Origin: Pseudoflavitalea rhizosphaerae
Lineage (GTDB): Bacteria; Bacteroidota; Bacteroidia; Chitinophagales; Chitinophagaceae
NCBI RefSeq assembly: GCF_003991355.1
Contig: NZ_RCSU01000003.1
Location: forward strand, 372,001 to 436,000
DNA: 64,000 bases
Direction of reading: 5' to 3'
Made by a program: the position numbers and the translations under genes. Under the pieces are notes generated by a model. It searched no databases. It was not told the origin of the DNA and worked only from the letters and a program-made list of their open reading frames with translations. Below, piece by piece: positions 28,701 to 37,350 of this stretch. Position 1 is the first letter of the stretch; every line of letters begins with the position of its first letter.

Positions 28701-29131
28701 ATCTCCGCGCCATGGATGATCTCAAACAAAGCGTACAGACCGCTTACCTGGAACAGAAAGATCCGCTGGTGATCTACAAACTCACCGCCTTCGACCTGTT
28801 CAAACAAATGGGCAGCGAACTGAATAAAGACATCGTTGGATTCCTCGCTCACGCTACTATTCCTATCGAGCAGGACAATCCGCAGCAACAACAGGCGCAG
28901 ATCCGCGAAGGCCGCGAGCAGAAGACAGACATGAGCCGCATGAAAGCCAACAAGGAAGAGATCGATGCCAGGGGCGAAGATTATGCCGCGAATGAAAACG
29001 ATTATTTCGATCCCTCCGGAGCAGATTCAAAACAGGAACCTGTGAAAGTTGGACCGAAGATCGGAAGGAATGATCCTTGTCCTTGTGGAAGCGGTAAGAA
29101 GTTCAAGAATTGTCATGGTAAGGATGCGTAA
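25793..29131 (+). CDS. secA: preprotein translocase ATPase SecA
   Basis: 1112 residues, longer than the roughly 900 of Escherichia coli because of insertions usual in Bacteroidota. SecA drives Sec-dependent export through SecYEG with ATP. Visible motifs: Walker A ATGEGKTLVS, QLMGGIALHQGKIAEM, DEVDSVLIDDARTPLI in nucleotide-binding domain 1, and TNMAGRGTDIKLG and RQLRGRAGRQGDPG in domain 2. The C-terminal zinc motif is CPCGSGKKFKNCHG. The start MLGFISKIFGG is typical. It is followed by a strong terminator, so it is probably a single-gene unit. Confidence 0.98.
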   Translation: MLGFISKIFGGSKSEKDIKSFLPLVEKINQHFSSYQSLSNDQLRNKTQEFKARISDHLRSIDEEITKLNADAEALPFSDINGKEALYQEVDKLRKDRNKAIEEVLKEILPEAFAVVKETARRFKENTQIESTATELDRDLSVKKDYVRIEGDKSIFNNSWTAGGNTVTWNMVHYDVQLMGGIALHQGKIAEMATGEGKTLVSTLPAYLNALAGAGVHIVTVNDYLAKRDSEWNGTIFEWLGLTVDCIDKHQPNSTARRNAYLADLTYGTNNEFGFDYLRDNMVHTPEEMVQRKHHYAMVDEVDSVLIDDARTPLIISGPVPKGDDQQYHILKSRVQQLVEAQKQVTNKYLNEAKKLFADGDDDPKSGGLALMRAFRGLPKASALIKFLSEPGVRVKLQKSENYYLADQQKQMPTVDQELYFHIDEKNNQVDLTDKGIQAITRAGEDPEFFVLPDISVNLAEIDRSEASAEEKLAQKEAILNEYTVKADRIHTVQQLLKAYTLFDKDIEYVVMDGQVKIVDEQTGRILDGRRYSDGLHQAIEAKENVKIEAATQTYATITLQNYFRMYHKLAGMTGTAVTEAGEFWDIYKLDVVTVPTNMKAVRKDQEDLVYKTKREKYKAVIDEIERLRAEGRPVLVGTTNVEVSELLGKMLQVKKIPHNVLNAKQHAREAQVVAEAGLAGAVTIATNMAGRGTDIKLGPGVKEAGGLAIIGTERHESRRVDRQLRGRAGRQGDPGTTQFYVSLEDELMRLFGSERIAKIMDRFGYKEGEVIQHSMVTRSIERAQRKVEENNFGIRKRLLEYDDVMNKQRNVIYEKRNHALFGDRLAVDLDEAFYGVSQSIVGGFKEQNDYEGFRMASIMGFGIDSTITAEEFEKGNDQQLSDKLYNEATERYQRKITDLQTQAVPVFRNIRQTQGSHIENVVVPFTDGKKGMQVLANLDKTIQTEGRELTGALERQITLAVIDDAWKEHLRAMDDLKQSVQTAYLEQKDPLVIYKLTAFDLFKQMGSELNKDIVGFLAHATIPIEQDNPQQQQAQIREGREQKTDMSRMKANKEEIDARGEDYAANENDYFDPSGADSKQEPVKVGPKIGRNDPCPCGSGKKFKNCHGKDA

Positions 29132-29151
29132 GCAAGTCTGCCAGATCACAT

Positions 29152-29190
29152 AACAAAAGGATGCACCCGGTAAAGTGCATCCTTTTGTTT
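29152..29190 (+). terminator. intrinsic terminator after secA
   Basis: AACAAAAGGATGCAC and GTGCATCCTTTTGTT form a perfect 15-base stem around an 8-base loop, ending in a T-rich tract. Because the stem base is A-rich on the left arm, it can also act for transcripts arriving from the right. Confidence 0.85.
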
Positions 29191-29200
29191 TCGCAGTGGC

Positions 29201-29301
29201 CAGTCACTCGCCGGAGGCGAGCGACTTTTATTTGATCGCCTCTGGCGATCCTTCGCCAGAGGCGAAGAAATACAGGTCACTCGCCGGGAGGCGAGCGACT
29301 G
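29201..29301. repeat. GC-palindrome repeat, complete copy (copy B)
   Basis: Four palindromes in order: 29202-29226 (core CGCC-GGA-GGCG), GATCGCCTCTGGCGATC (29234-29250), CTTCGCCAGAGGCGAAG (about 29251-29267) and 29276-29300 (core CGCC-GGGA-GGCG). The two inner cores TCT and AGA are complementary. Followed by CACTCCGAGTAA. It lies between secA and the cyanophycinase fusion, which are convergent. Confidence 0.85.
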
Positions 29302-29342
29302 CACTCCGAGTAAATGTAACTTCTAACCGACCTCAACCAGAA

Positions 29343-31307
29343 CTAGTTTTTATAAATCTCGATATCTATCTTTCCGTCAGCCGTCACTGTTCCCCTGTAC
29401 ATCCCTTCCGTATTGAAAGGCATTGCTACGTTTCCATTCGCATCCAGTGCGATCAATCCGCCATCTCCACCCAGCTTGCCCACTTTACTTATCACTGATT
29501 TACCGGCATCCTGCACGGTGAAACCTTTGTATTCCATTTGCGCGGCCAGATCATAAGCCACAACGGAGCGGATATAGAATTCACCCCAACCGGTGCATGA
29601 CACGCCTACGGTTCCATTGGCATAGGTTCCGGCGCCGATGATGGGAGAATCGCCTACACGGCCATATTTTTTATTCGTCATACCACCGGTTGAAGTGCCG
29701 GCAGCAATGAAGCCGCTCTTATCCAGCACCACGCAACCAACGGTCCCGAATTTATTGTCCACGTTGATGGCGCCTGCTTTGTGATAGCTATGATCAAGTT
29801 TTGCTTTCTGTTCATCTTCCTTGATCGCCTGTTGCAATTGCTTCCAGCGTTCCTCAGTGCGGAAGTATTCCGGCTTCACAATCTCCATTCCTGCTTCTTT
29901 GGCAAATTGTTCTGCGGCTGCACCCACCATCATTACATGTTCCGATCTTTCCATCACAGCGCGGGCAGCAGAGATAGGATGACGCAAAGTTCTTACACCC
30001 GCAACAGATCCCGCTTCTAAAGTTTTTCCATTCATGATACTCGCGTCCAGCTCATTCTTTCCATCATGCGTGAACACCGCTCCTTTGCCTGCATTGAACA
30101 AGGGGTTATCCTCCAGCACATGAATGGCGGCTTCCACTGCATCCAGCGCGGGCGCTCCTGTTTTCCATTTTGCATAGCCTGCTTCGAGCGCCTGCTGCAA
30201 CCCTTTTTTGTAAGCCGCTTCTTTTTCAGGCGTCATTTTACTTTTGAGGATGGTGCCTGCGCCGCCGTGCACAACAATTACAAATTTGTCTTCAGGGCTC
30301 TGTTGCCATTCGCCTTTATCCACCCACCACCGGTACCAGGTGCCGCCTTTGGCTTTGGCGGCATCGAAGTCAGACACAGAAAAATACCCGGCTCCTGTTT
30401 CGCTGCCCTGGATCTCATATACACGGATCGCTTTCTTATCGGCTTTCCATTGCAGGGGGTCTCCAGCTTTCACCCGTTCAGGTGCAGTGGTCGCATCAGT
30501 GATAAGGAAATAGGCTTTGCCTTCCCCGATCACTTTTGCATTACCGTTCTCATCGATGCATACCGCTGTTCTTTCATCGGGTGCGATGCCTTTGGGAAAT
30601 ACTTTCCAGTCGTTGATGATACGGCTCAGAAAGGTAACATGTCTGCCCTGGCGCCTGCGCTGTGTATAGTGTTGATCCGTGAGTACATTCTTCAGGTAGG
30701 GAGGTTGCAGGAAATCATTGTTGTACAGCGTTACATTTTTATCGAATGGATCATTCAGGATCTCAGCAGTAGCACTGCCGGTTTCACCACTGTAATAAAA
30801 TCCGCTGAGCACGGCGCAACCAGCGCTGGTGCCTCCTACCGGCACTTTCTTTTGATTGAGCAGGTAGTTGATGGCTTCGGAAGTTTTTGTATTTCTCCAG
30901 AAGTTCATGTAATTGCTCTGATCGCCGCCGGTGATGAACAGCATTTCTGCATTGCGGATAGTGTTAGCTACTTTTTCGTCATTGGCCACCTCCCGGGAAT
31001 TGATCAGCAATGTTTCCACGGAGTTCACTTTTCCCAGTTTGGCGATATCATCGTTGTAAAGATAATCGCCGGAAGCCCTGATCACCACTACATCTCCGCC
31101 ACCGCTGCGGTGGATCATCCATTTGAAAGCGCCATCCACATTGCCTCCGCCACCAATCAGTACCACGCCGCCTTTTGTGGGAGTGGTAACATCAGCCGGA
31201 TCTCCGGTCAGTTTCAGGGAAGGATTCGATTGTGCATAAACGTTACAGGCTGCCAGCAAACCTGCTGCAGCCTGTAAAACGTATTTATTCCATTTGGTAC
31301 GTATCAT
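29343..31307 (-). CDS. cyanophycinase-isoaspartyl peptidase fusion protein
   Basis: 654 residues from the ATG at 31307; a TTG two codons earlier is rejected. The signal region ends GLLAAC-NVYAQ, readable as a lipobox (Cys21) or a signal peptidase I site, so the protein is exported. Residues about 43-320 are an S51 cyanophycinase: IGGGGN, TGGDQS, the nucleophile Ser161 in GGTSAG, and DQHYTQRRRQGR. Residues about 342-654 are a T2 isoaspartyl peptidase/L-asparaginase: VVHGGAG, then the autoprocessing Gly-Thr with Thr522 in GTVG, STGGMTNK and GRVGDSPIIGAGTYA. Known chemistry: S51 cuts cyanophycin to beta-Asp-Arg, and T2 enzymes cut that to Asp and Arg. Both catalytic centres look intact. It is the last gene of a SusC/SusD locus. 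Confidence 0.92.
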   Translation of the reverse strand: MIRTKWNKYVLQAAAGLLAACNVYAQSNPSLKLTGDPADVTTPTKGGVVLIGGGGNVDGAFKWMIHRSGGGDVVVIRASGDYLYNDDIAKLGKVNSVETLLINSREVANDEKVANTIRNAEMLFITGGDQSNYMNFWRNTKTSEAINYLLNQKKVPVGGTSAGCAVLSGFYYSGETGSATAEILNDPFDKNVTLYNNDFLQPPYLKNVLTDQHYTQRRRQGRHVTFLSRIINDWKVFPKGIAPDERTAVCIDENGNAKVIGEGKAYFLITDATTAPERVKAGDPLQWKADKKAIRVYEIQGSETGAGYFSVSDFDAAKAKGGTWYRWWVDKGEWQQSPEDKFVIVVHGGAGTILKSKMTPEKEAAYKKGLQQALEAGYAKWKTGAPALDAVEAAIHVLEDNPLFNAGKGAVFTHDGKNELDASIMNGKTLEAGSVAGVRTLRHPISAARAVMERSEHVMMVGAAAEQFAKEAGMEIVKPEYFRTEERWKQLQQAIKEDEQKAKLDHSYHKAGAINVDNKFGTVGCVVLDKSGFIAAGTSTGGMTNKKYGRVGDSPIIGAGTYANGTVGVSCTGWGEFYIRSVVAYDLAAQMEYKGFTVQDAGKSVISKVGKLGGDGGLIALDANGNVAMPFNTEGMYRGTVTADGKIDIEIYKN

Positions 31308-31309
31308 GA

Positions 31310-32743
31310 TCAATAAAATGGATTTTGTTTCAGATTAGGGTTTACCCGAAGTTCGGAGTTGGGGATTGGCCACCTGTACTGTGCTTTGGTGGGCGGTAGG
31401 TTCACCGCGCCCAGTGCATTCACTGCATCCTGTGGCAGCCTGGTGATAGGCAGGTTCCATCTTCGCAAGTCGTGGTGACGATGGCCTTCAAATGCCAGTT
31501 CCTTGAACCTTTCCTTTTCGATCGCGGCCAGGAGGGCATCTTTGTTAGCAAAAGTCTGATCAACATAACCACTGATTCTGGCGGCACGCAGATCATTGAG
31601 GTCATCAATACCAAGCCCCAACTGGCCGTCGCCTGCATAGGCTTCAGAACGGATCAGGTACATTTCGCCGGTACGGAACAATTTAATATCAACCAGGTTG
31701 CGGTTGGTGGCGCCATTGTTGGTATACTTGATAACAGCATTGGGCATTTTTCCATCGGCCAGCCTTTGCGGATCGATCACGATATAGGAAGAGAAGCGGA
31801 TATCATTTGTTTGATCAAAGAGATCCGTGAGCTCATGTGAGGCGGCGTAATAGATCCTGGAGCCTGCCGGATTGGTGAGGAATGTTTCCTGTGTATATAC
31901 ATTGCCCAGCGGTGTTTCATCATCGGAAGGCACTCTTTTCAGTTTCCAGATCACTTCAGCGGGCGCTTCTTCATGCCATATCTTCGGGAAATTGGCCCTG
32001 GAAGCCAGTGGCATTCCGTTGATCACTTCTGTTGCGTATTTGATGGCATTGGGCCAGTTCTTTTCATATAGGGCAACACGGGCCTGTATAGCCGAAACGG
32101 CCAGTTTTGTGATCCTGGTATTATCGTCAAAGCTGGCCGGGATCAGATCTTTAGCTGCTATCAGATCAGCATTGATCTTTTCCATCGTTGCTCCAAAACT
32201 GAGACGGGCGGGCCTGGAAAGTTCAGATCTTTCCATGTAAATAACCCCCATCGAGTCTGCCACATAGCCGGAAGCGAAATTCCTGATCAGCTCAAAATGG
32301 CAGTAAGCGCGCATCGCCAGCAACTCTCCTTTGTATTGGGCTTTCAATTCAGTTTCTTCGCCAGCCAACGCAGGTATATCATCCACTGCCGCCAGTACCC
32401 GGTTCAATCTGTCGATAGCTTTGTAATTATCATAGTATGCATCATGCTGAAAAGTTCCATCGTACTGCCAGCGATAAGTAGCAACACCACTACCGGTACT
32501 GTTTTCGGAGGGTAACATCACTTCATCGGTGATACGGGTAGTATAAAAGATGCTACTGTAATAGTTCAATGCACTGTAAGCTCCCAGCACTCCTGCGTTC
32601 ACATCCTTTACATTCCGGAAAGCCTTGGAAGGATCTATATCATCCGAAGGCTTCAGATCGAGTTGTTTATTACAGGAACTGAGCCCCATTATTGCAGCAA
32701 CTGAACTCAGTATGATGTTTTTATAGAAATATTTATTTTTCAT
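31310..32743 (-). CDS. SusD/RagB-family outer-membrane lipoprotein (locus 1)
   Basis: 477 residues. The lipoprotein signal MKNKYFYKNIILSSVAAIMG ends in lipobox LSSC. Typical RagB/SusD features follow: NAGVLGAYSALNYYSSIFY near the start, LKAQYKGELLAMRAYCHFELIRNFA (TPR-like), and the C-terminal GLGIDDLNDLRAAR, KERFKELAFEGHRHHDLRRW and PIPNSEL. SusD proteins sit over the paired SusC barrel and capture substrate at the cell surface. The SusC stop is 11 bases upstream and the fusion enzyme starts 2 bases downstream, so the three are co-translated. The ligand is inferred to be a peptide, from the neighbour enzymes. Confidence 0.95.
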   Translation of the reverse strand: MKNKYFYKNIILSSVAAIMGLSSCNKQLDLKPSDDIDPSKAFRNVKDVNAGVLGAYSALNYYSSIFYTTRITDEVMLPSENSTGSGVATYRWQYDGTFQHDAYYDNYKAIDRLNRVLAAVDDIPALAGEETELKAQYKGELLAMRAYCHFELIRNFASGYVADSMGVIYMERSELSRPARLSFGATMEKINADLIAAKDLIPASFDDNTRITKLAVSAIQARVALYEKNWPNAIKYATEVINGMPLASRANFPKIWHEEAPAEVIWKLKRVPSDDETPLGNVYTQETFLTNPAGSRIYYAASHELTDLFDQTNDIRFSSYIVIDPQRLADGKMPNAVIKYTNNGATNRNLVDIKLFRTGEMYLIRSEAYAGDGQLGLGIDDLNDLRAARISGYVDQTFANKDALLAAIEKERFKELAFEGHRHHDLRRWNLPITRLPQDAVNALGAVNLPPTKAQYRWPIPNSELRVNPNLKQNPFY

Positions 32744-32754
32744 GATCAGGGCAA

Positions 32755-35700
32755 TTAAAAGTTAACGTTTAATCCTACAACATAAGTTCTCGGTGAAGGA
32801 TAGCTGAACCGGGCATACTCATTACCATTTTCAGGATCGAAGCCTCTCCAATTGGTCCAGGTGAGGAGGTTCTGTCCTTGCAGGTTGATCTGAACGCCGG
32901 TAATGAATTTCCATTTACTGATCAGTGATTTGGGCAGGTTATACCCGATGTTCACATTTCTCAAACGCACATAGGATGCATCCTGAATATCCCTGGAAGT
33001 ATAGTTCCTTGGCGCATCGATCCTGGGCAGGACCGCATTGTCACCAGGCTTTTTCCACCGGTCATACAGAAATCTTACAGATTGATTACTGGTGGTGAAG
33101 CTGGGATTCTCATTGAAATAGTCTTCATTGTTATAGCGCATCACTTTTGCATTGAATGAGAACAATGCATTGAAGTAAAAATCCTTCCAGGTAACGGCCG
33201 CATTGAAGCCGCCGGTGATCACAGGAATATATGTTCCAAAATCTGCAACGCTAAGGGTATTGGCGTCATAATCTGTTGTGATCTGGCCGTCTCTCGTATA
33301 ATACTGAGGGTCTCCGTTATCCCGGTTTACACCGGCCCATTTTGGCGCATAATGAGCACCGTAAGGGAGACCTGGTCTGAGTATACCGGTATACTGGAAT
33401 TCAAACTCTTCCTCGCCACCGAGATCAAGTACCACATTTTTGTTGTATCCCATATTTCCACCTACGGTTACCAGCAGGTCCCTGGTTTTAACTACATCTG
33501 CCTGCAGATCGATTTCAACTCCGCGGTTCCTCATTTTGCCGGAACTGATAGACAATTCGGTAAAACCTGAAGTGGCGGGCAAGGGTTGATCGATGAATAG
33601 ATTACTGGTGATCCTGTTATAGTATTCAGCAGTCAGCCTGATCCTGTTCCTGATCAGGCCAAGATCAAAGCCAACGTTCAACTCTTTTGCATATTCCCAA
33701 TCATATCCCGTATTACCGGGGGATGTGGGAATAATGCCAGTTTCACCACCATAGGTGGAAAGTCCGTACGTTGCCAGGTAAGCAAAATCCAATGGAAACG
33801 GGCTGGCTGTGGTACCGTAGCTGGTCCTGAAACGAAGACTGGATATGGCATCCACCTCAGATAAAAAATCTTCACGCTTTGCTTCCCAGCTCACACCAAA
33901 GGAATAGAAGCCATGCCAACGGTTATGTTCAGGCAAGGTGGAAGATCCATCATACCTGTAACTGGCGTTCAATGTATATTTATTCTTGTAGGTGTAACGG
34001 GCCAGGCCGATCAGGGAAGACATGGCATTTTCCGTTCTGCTGCCACCCAGAGTGGGGGTGTAAGTAGAAGGATCGCCAATGCCTGCCGGCGTATGTGGCA
34101 GTCTTGAATCCAGGCCAAATCCTGTATAACTGAATCTCCTGTACTTATTGCTCAGGAATTCATACAGAGCGGAAACTTCAATATCATGATCATCATTGAA
34201 CACATTATTATAGGTAAAACCTGAAGTGGATACCAGTGAGGTACGACGGTTGATACCTTCCCCGAATGAACCCAGCCTTCCATTGGAAACCCTTCTGCCT
34301 GCATAGGAATCGGGATTGATCCATTGCTCTGAAGTGATATCCCGGTAATCAACGCCCAGTCTGGTTTTAGCAACAAGCCCCCTTGCGATGGAATAGCTCA
34401 GAGAAAGGCTCATCACCGTTTTCAGTTGATCCTGCTTGTTGGTGGTATTCAACATACGTGCATAGGAATCACTTCCTTCACGGAGATCGAAAACAGGATA
34501 CTCATCACCATCTTCCGTAGTAACCAGTTTGCCGTCTGGCGCATAAGGATACTCGTAAGGTAGTGCATAATACACGGCAGACAACGGGTTGTTGGCGCCG
34601 GTGCCGTTTTCGTTCTGAATAAGATTTGATTTAGAGTAACCGATATTCAGGTTGAGGTTGGCGGAAAATTTTCCGTAGGTAAAATCGAGATTATTCTTCA
34701 GCGTATATCTTTTCAGATCGGAAACCTTTACAAGACCCTGCTGATCGAAATAATTGAGCGAAGTATAGAAACGGATATTCTGATTACCGCCGCTGGCGCT
34801 GATCTGTTGTTCCATGAATTTACCATTACGCATGAAGAGATCGCGCCAATCGGTATTCATGTGGAGAAGACTATCCACCATATGATCTGCTTCCGCTTTT
34901 TCTGCAGGCGATTTACCGGCATAATCAGGATTCAATTTGGAGTAGGTCCAGAATGGCCCGGCCTCTGATCCGGTTTCCACTCCGATCTCTTCTTCGAACT
35001 GTTTTCTTTCCGCGGAATTCATCATCCTGAACTTCGTGGAAGTAAGAGCGGATACACCATATTGTGATCTGTATTCCACAGCAAGCTTTCCTGCTTTTCC
35101 TCTTTTGGTAGTGATCACGATCACACCATTGGAGCCGCGTGAACCATAGATCGCTTTGGCAGATGCATCTTTCAGTACAGTTACTGATTCGATATCACCA
35201 GGGTTCAATGCCATGAAAGCGCCTGATTCAATGGGCACTCCATCCATCACATACAGAACATCATTATTGCCGGCAATTGATCCCACGCCGCGCAACAGTA
35301 CCCTGGCGCTGGTTCCAGGCTGGCCGGAAACAGCGGAAATATTCAAACCGGGAACACGTCCCTGCAATGCCTGCTCGAAAGTAGCAGCAGGAACATCATT
35401 TATTTTATCTCCTCCCACAGTGGTGGCAGCGGAAACTGATTTATTCCTTGAATAACTGGTATAACCCGTCACTACCACTTCGTTAAGATTGGTGGCAGAC
35501 AGTCGCATCGTTACATTGATCACTGGTTTGTTGATCGATACTAACTCATCAACATATCCCACCAAAGTAAACTCCAGGGTCTTTGCCTTGTCAGGAACCT
35601 GCAAACTGTAATTCCCGTTGGCATCAGTTGTAGTACCTGCGGAAGTGCCTGTTACCAGAACAGACACACCGGCCAATGGCTTGCCGTCAGGACCGGTAAC

Positions 35701-36093
35701 AATTCCCTTAACCGTTTTATCCTGCGCAGGGTTTTGAGCAGTGGAAAACACTACTACCAGGTTGTCTTCTTTTACAGAATAATTAAGTGGTAATCCTTTG
35801 AAAGCCTGTTGCAGCACCTGGTCCAGGTCTGCATCTTTAACGGAGATATCGAGTTTTTTATCTGCCGGCAGTGTACCGGTATGATACACGAACCTGTACA
35901 GGGTTTGTTTCTCCACCTCATTCAATAACTGTTTGAGCGTGGCCTTGTGCAGTTTGAGATTGATCTTTTGCTGGGCGAATCCATTTGCCTGTACCTGCAT
36001 ACAGACCATCACCAGTAAGAATGCAGTGAGCTTGACAAAATGTGATAACGGCCTGTAGGAGATACCCGGGCCGGTTGTATGGGCAGTCTTCAT
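32755..36093 (-). CDS. SusC/RagA-family TonB-dependent transporter with STN domain (locus 1)
   Basis: 1112 residues. After a signal sequence (to about residue 41, ANGFAQ) come an STN domain (about 42-112, KINLKLHKATLKQLLNEVEK), a carboxypeptidase-D-like beta domain (about 127-205, KGIVTGPDGKPLAGVSV), a plug with VLRGVGSI-like and YVMDGVPI motifs, and a 22-strand barrel. It imports substrate across the outer membrane using TonB energy. The STN domain marks it as a signal transducer to an anti-sigma factor, matching the FecR and ECF sigma genes just upstream. Ends with the aromatic YVVGLNVNF. Confidence 0.96.
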   Translation of the reverse strand: MKTAHTTGPGISYRPLSHFVKLTAFLLVMVCMQVQANGFAQQKINLKLHKATLKQLLNEVEKQTLYRFVYHTGTLPADKKLDISVKDADLDQVLQQAFKGLPLNYSVKEDNLVVVFSTAQNPAQDKTVKGIVTGPDGKPLAGVSVLVTGTSAGTTTDANGNYSLQVPDKAKTLEFTLVGYVDELVSINKPVINVTMRLSATNLNEVVVTGYTSYSRNKSVSAATTVGGDKINDVPAATFEQALQGRVPGLNISAVSGQPGTSARVLLRGVGSIAGNNDVLYVMDGVPIESGAFMALNPGDIESVTVLKDASAKAIYGSRGSNGVIVITTKRGKAGKLAVEYRSQYGVSALTSTKFRMMNSAERKQFEEEIGVETGSEAGPFWTYSKLNPDYAGKSPAEKAEADHMVDSLLHMNTDWRDLFMRNGKFMEQQISASGGNQNIRFYTSLNYFDQQGLVKVSDLKRYTLKNNLDFTYGKFSANLNLNIGYSKSNLIQNENGTGANNPLSAVYYALPYEYPYAPDGKLVTTEDGDEYPVFDLREGSDSYARMLNTTNKQDQLKTVMSLSLSYSIARGLVAKTRLGVDYRDITSEQWINPDSYAGRRVSNGRLGSFGEGINRRTSLVSTSGFTYNNVFNDDHDIEVSALYEFLSNKYRRFSYTGFGLDSRLPHTPAGIGDPSTYTPTLGGSRTENAMSSLIGLARYTYKNKYTLNASYRYDGSSTLPEHNRWHGFYSFGVSWEAKREDFLSEVDAISSLRFRTSYGTTASPFPLDFAYLATYGLSTYGGETGIIPTSPGNTGYDWEYAKELNVGFDLGLIRNRIRLTAEYYNRITSNLFIDQPLPATSGFTELSISSGKMRNRGVEIDLQADVVKTRDLLVTVGGNMGYNKNVVLDLGGEEEFEFQYTGILRPGLPYGAHYAPKWAGVNRDNGDPQYYTRDGQITTDYDANTLSVADFGTYIPVITGGFNAAVTWKDFYFNALFSFNAKVMRYNNEDYFNENPSFTTSNQSVRFLYDRWKKPGDNAVLPRIDAPRNYTSRDIQDASYVRLRNVNIGYNLPKSLISKWKFITGVQINLQGQNLLTWTNWRGFDPENGNEYARFSYPSPRTYVVGLNVNF

Positions 36094-36152
36094 AACACAG
36101 TTTGGTTTATGATGATCAAATCAATGGGGCGAAATATCGATGCAGGCATCCG

Positions 36153-37262
36153 CTATTTGCTGATAAGGATGCTGTCTTTCCGGATATCGAAACTGAAAGG
36201 ATAAGATAATTGCAATGCTTCAAGCGCTTTCACCACAGATTCACTTTCGAACGTGCCTGAGTAGCGGTACGATTTTACTTCTTCACTGGCAAAACCGATC
36301 GGGATACCATACCATTGCTGCAGTCTGGCTGCAATCACTTCCAGGGGTTCATCCTCAATCTTGAGCCTGTTCCTCACCCAGGCGATCTCTTTGGCCTTAT
36401 GGTTCACAGGATCAGGAAGCATCGTTACAACATGGAAAGGTTTGTTCCTTTCATTGTCAACTTTGTTTTCTTTATGAGCGTACACGATCTTTTGACTGGG
36501 CGATAAGATCACCTTTTCTTCAGGATGACCGTTCCTGGTGACAGCTACTTTTCCCCTGAACAAGGCAGTTTCAGTTGAGTCATTTTCCGGGTAAGCGCTC
36601 ACATTGAACACTGTCCCCAATACTTCGATATTCACTTCTTCGGTATGCACAACGAATGGCCTGTTTTGCTGATGGGCCACATCAAAAAATGCTTCGCCGG
36701 AAAGATGCAATTCACGGGAAGAGGTATTGAAATCTTTTGCCAGCACCAGTTTGCTGTTGCTGCGCAGTGTTACAACAGAACCGTCTGGCAATACCACGGT
36801 CTTCCGGGGCTCATTGCCAGATACGATTCCTGTTTCAGTTGCTATGTGTTTGAAAGTTGCAGAGCTATCAGATTTGGGGGACGATAGCTTGAAGAAGAAA
36901 TAACCCGCTGTTGCCAAAGCAAGCACAGACGCAGCAATACCGATTCGCCACCTGAACCTGTTTGGATAATGATGAGGAACTGTTCCCTGTAAAGTATCCT
37001 CTTCTTTTTCCAAAGCCATCTTGAGCATATCAAAACGGCGGATACCATCTTTTAGATTTTCCAGCTGTATTGAGAGATTGCCTTGTTTGGCGCTGATCAC
37101 TTCAAAGAGGCGGACAGCCTCCTCAACAATTTCTTTTTGCTGTGGATTCTCCCGGACCCAGGATTCCCAGAATTGAATAGCAGTGGGGTCATTGCCCAGG
37201 CAATAGCGCTGAAAGGATTCATCGCATACGAGATCTTCAACAGTGTAGTTTTGATAATCCAT
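36153..37262 (-). CDS. FecR-type anti-sigma factor (locus 1)
   Basis: 369 residues. A cytoplasmic N-terminal region (1-100) is followed by one membrane span (about 103-122, IGIAASVLALATAGYFFF), then a periplasmic FecR domain (about 135-235, TETGIVSGNEPRKTVVLPDG and GEAFFDVAHQQNRPFVVHT) and a C-terminal DUF4974-like secretin/TonB short domain (about 300-369). It holds the cognate ECF sigma factor and releases or activates it when the SusC STN domain signals substrate. It lies between its sigma gene and its SusC gene, the standard order. Confidence 0.95.
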   Translation of the reverse strand: MDYQNYTVEDLVCDESFQRYCLGNDPTAIQFWESWVRENPQQKEIVEEAVRLFEVISAKQGNLSIQLENLKDGIRRFDMLKMALEKEEDTLQGTVPHHYPNRFRWRIGIAASVLALATAGYFFFKLSSPKSDSSATFKHIATETGIVSGNEPRKTVVLPDGSVVTLRSNSKLVLAKDFNTSSRELHLSGEAFFDVAHQQNRPFVVHTEEVNIEVLGTVFNVSAYPENDSTETALFRGKVAVTRNGHPEEKVILSPSQKIVYAHKENKVDNERNKPFHVVTMLPDPVNHKAKEIAWVRNRLKIEDEPLEVIAARLQQWYGIPIGFASEEVKSYRYSGTFESESVVKALEALQLSYPFSFDIRKDSILISK

Positions 37263-37350
37263 GAAAGAGCCCTTTCAGATACAGAGGGCGCATTCCCGGA
37301 TTTTTCCCTGAAAAAAATGGAATATTTTTTTAGAAACTTTATTAAGGAGG

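Noticed and set aside
29201-29301. CRISPR array
   Set aside because: The palindromic units are short, differ in core and spacing, are arranged as a nested inverted repeat rather than direct repeats, and no cas genes are present.
30066-31277. 403-codon open frame antisense to the cyanophycinase fusion
   Set aside because: Shadow frame; the translation looks like reverse-complement residue bias and the sense gene has two intact catalytic motifs.
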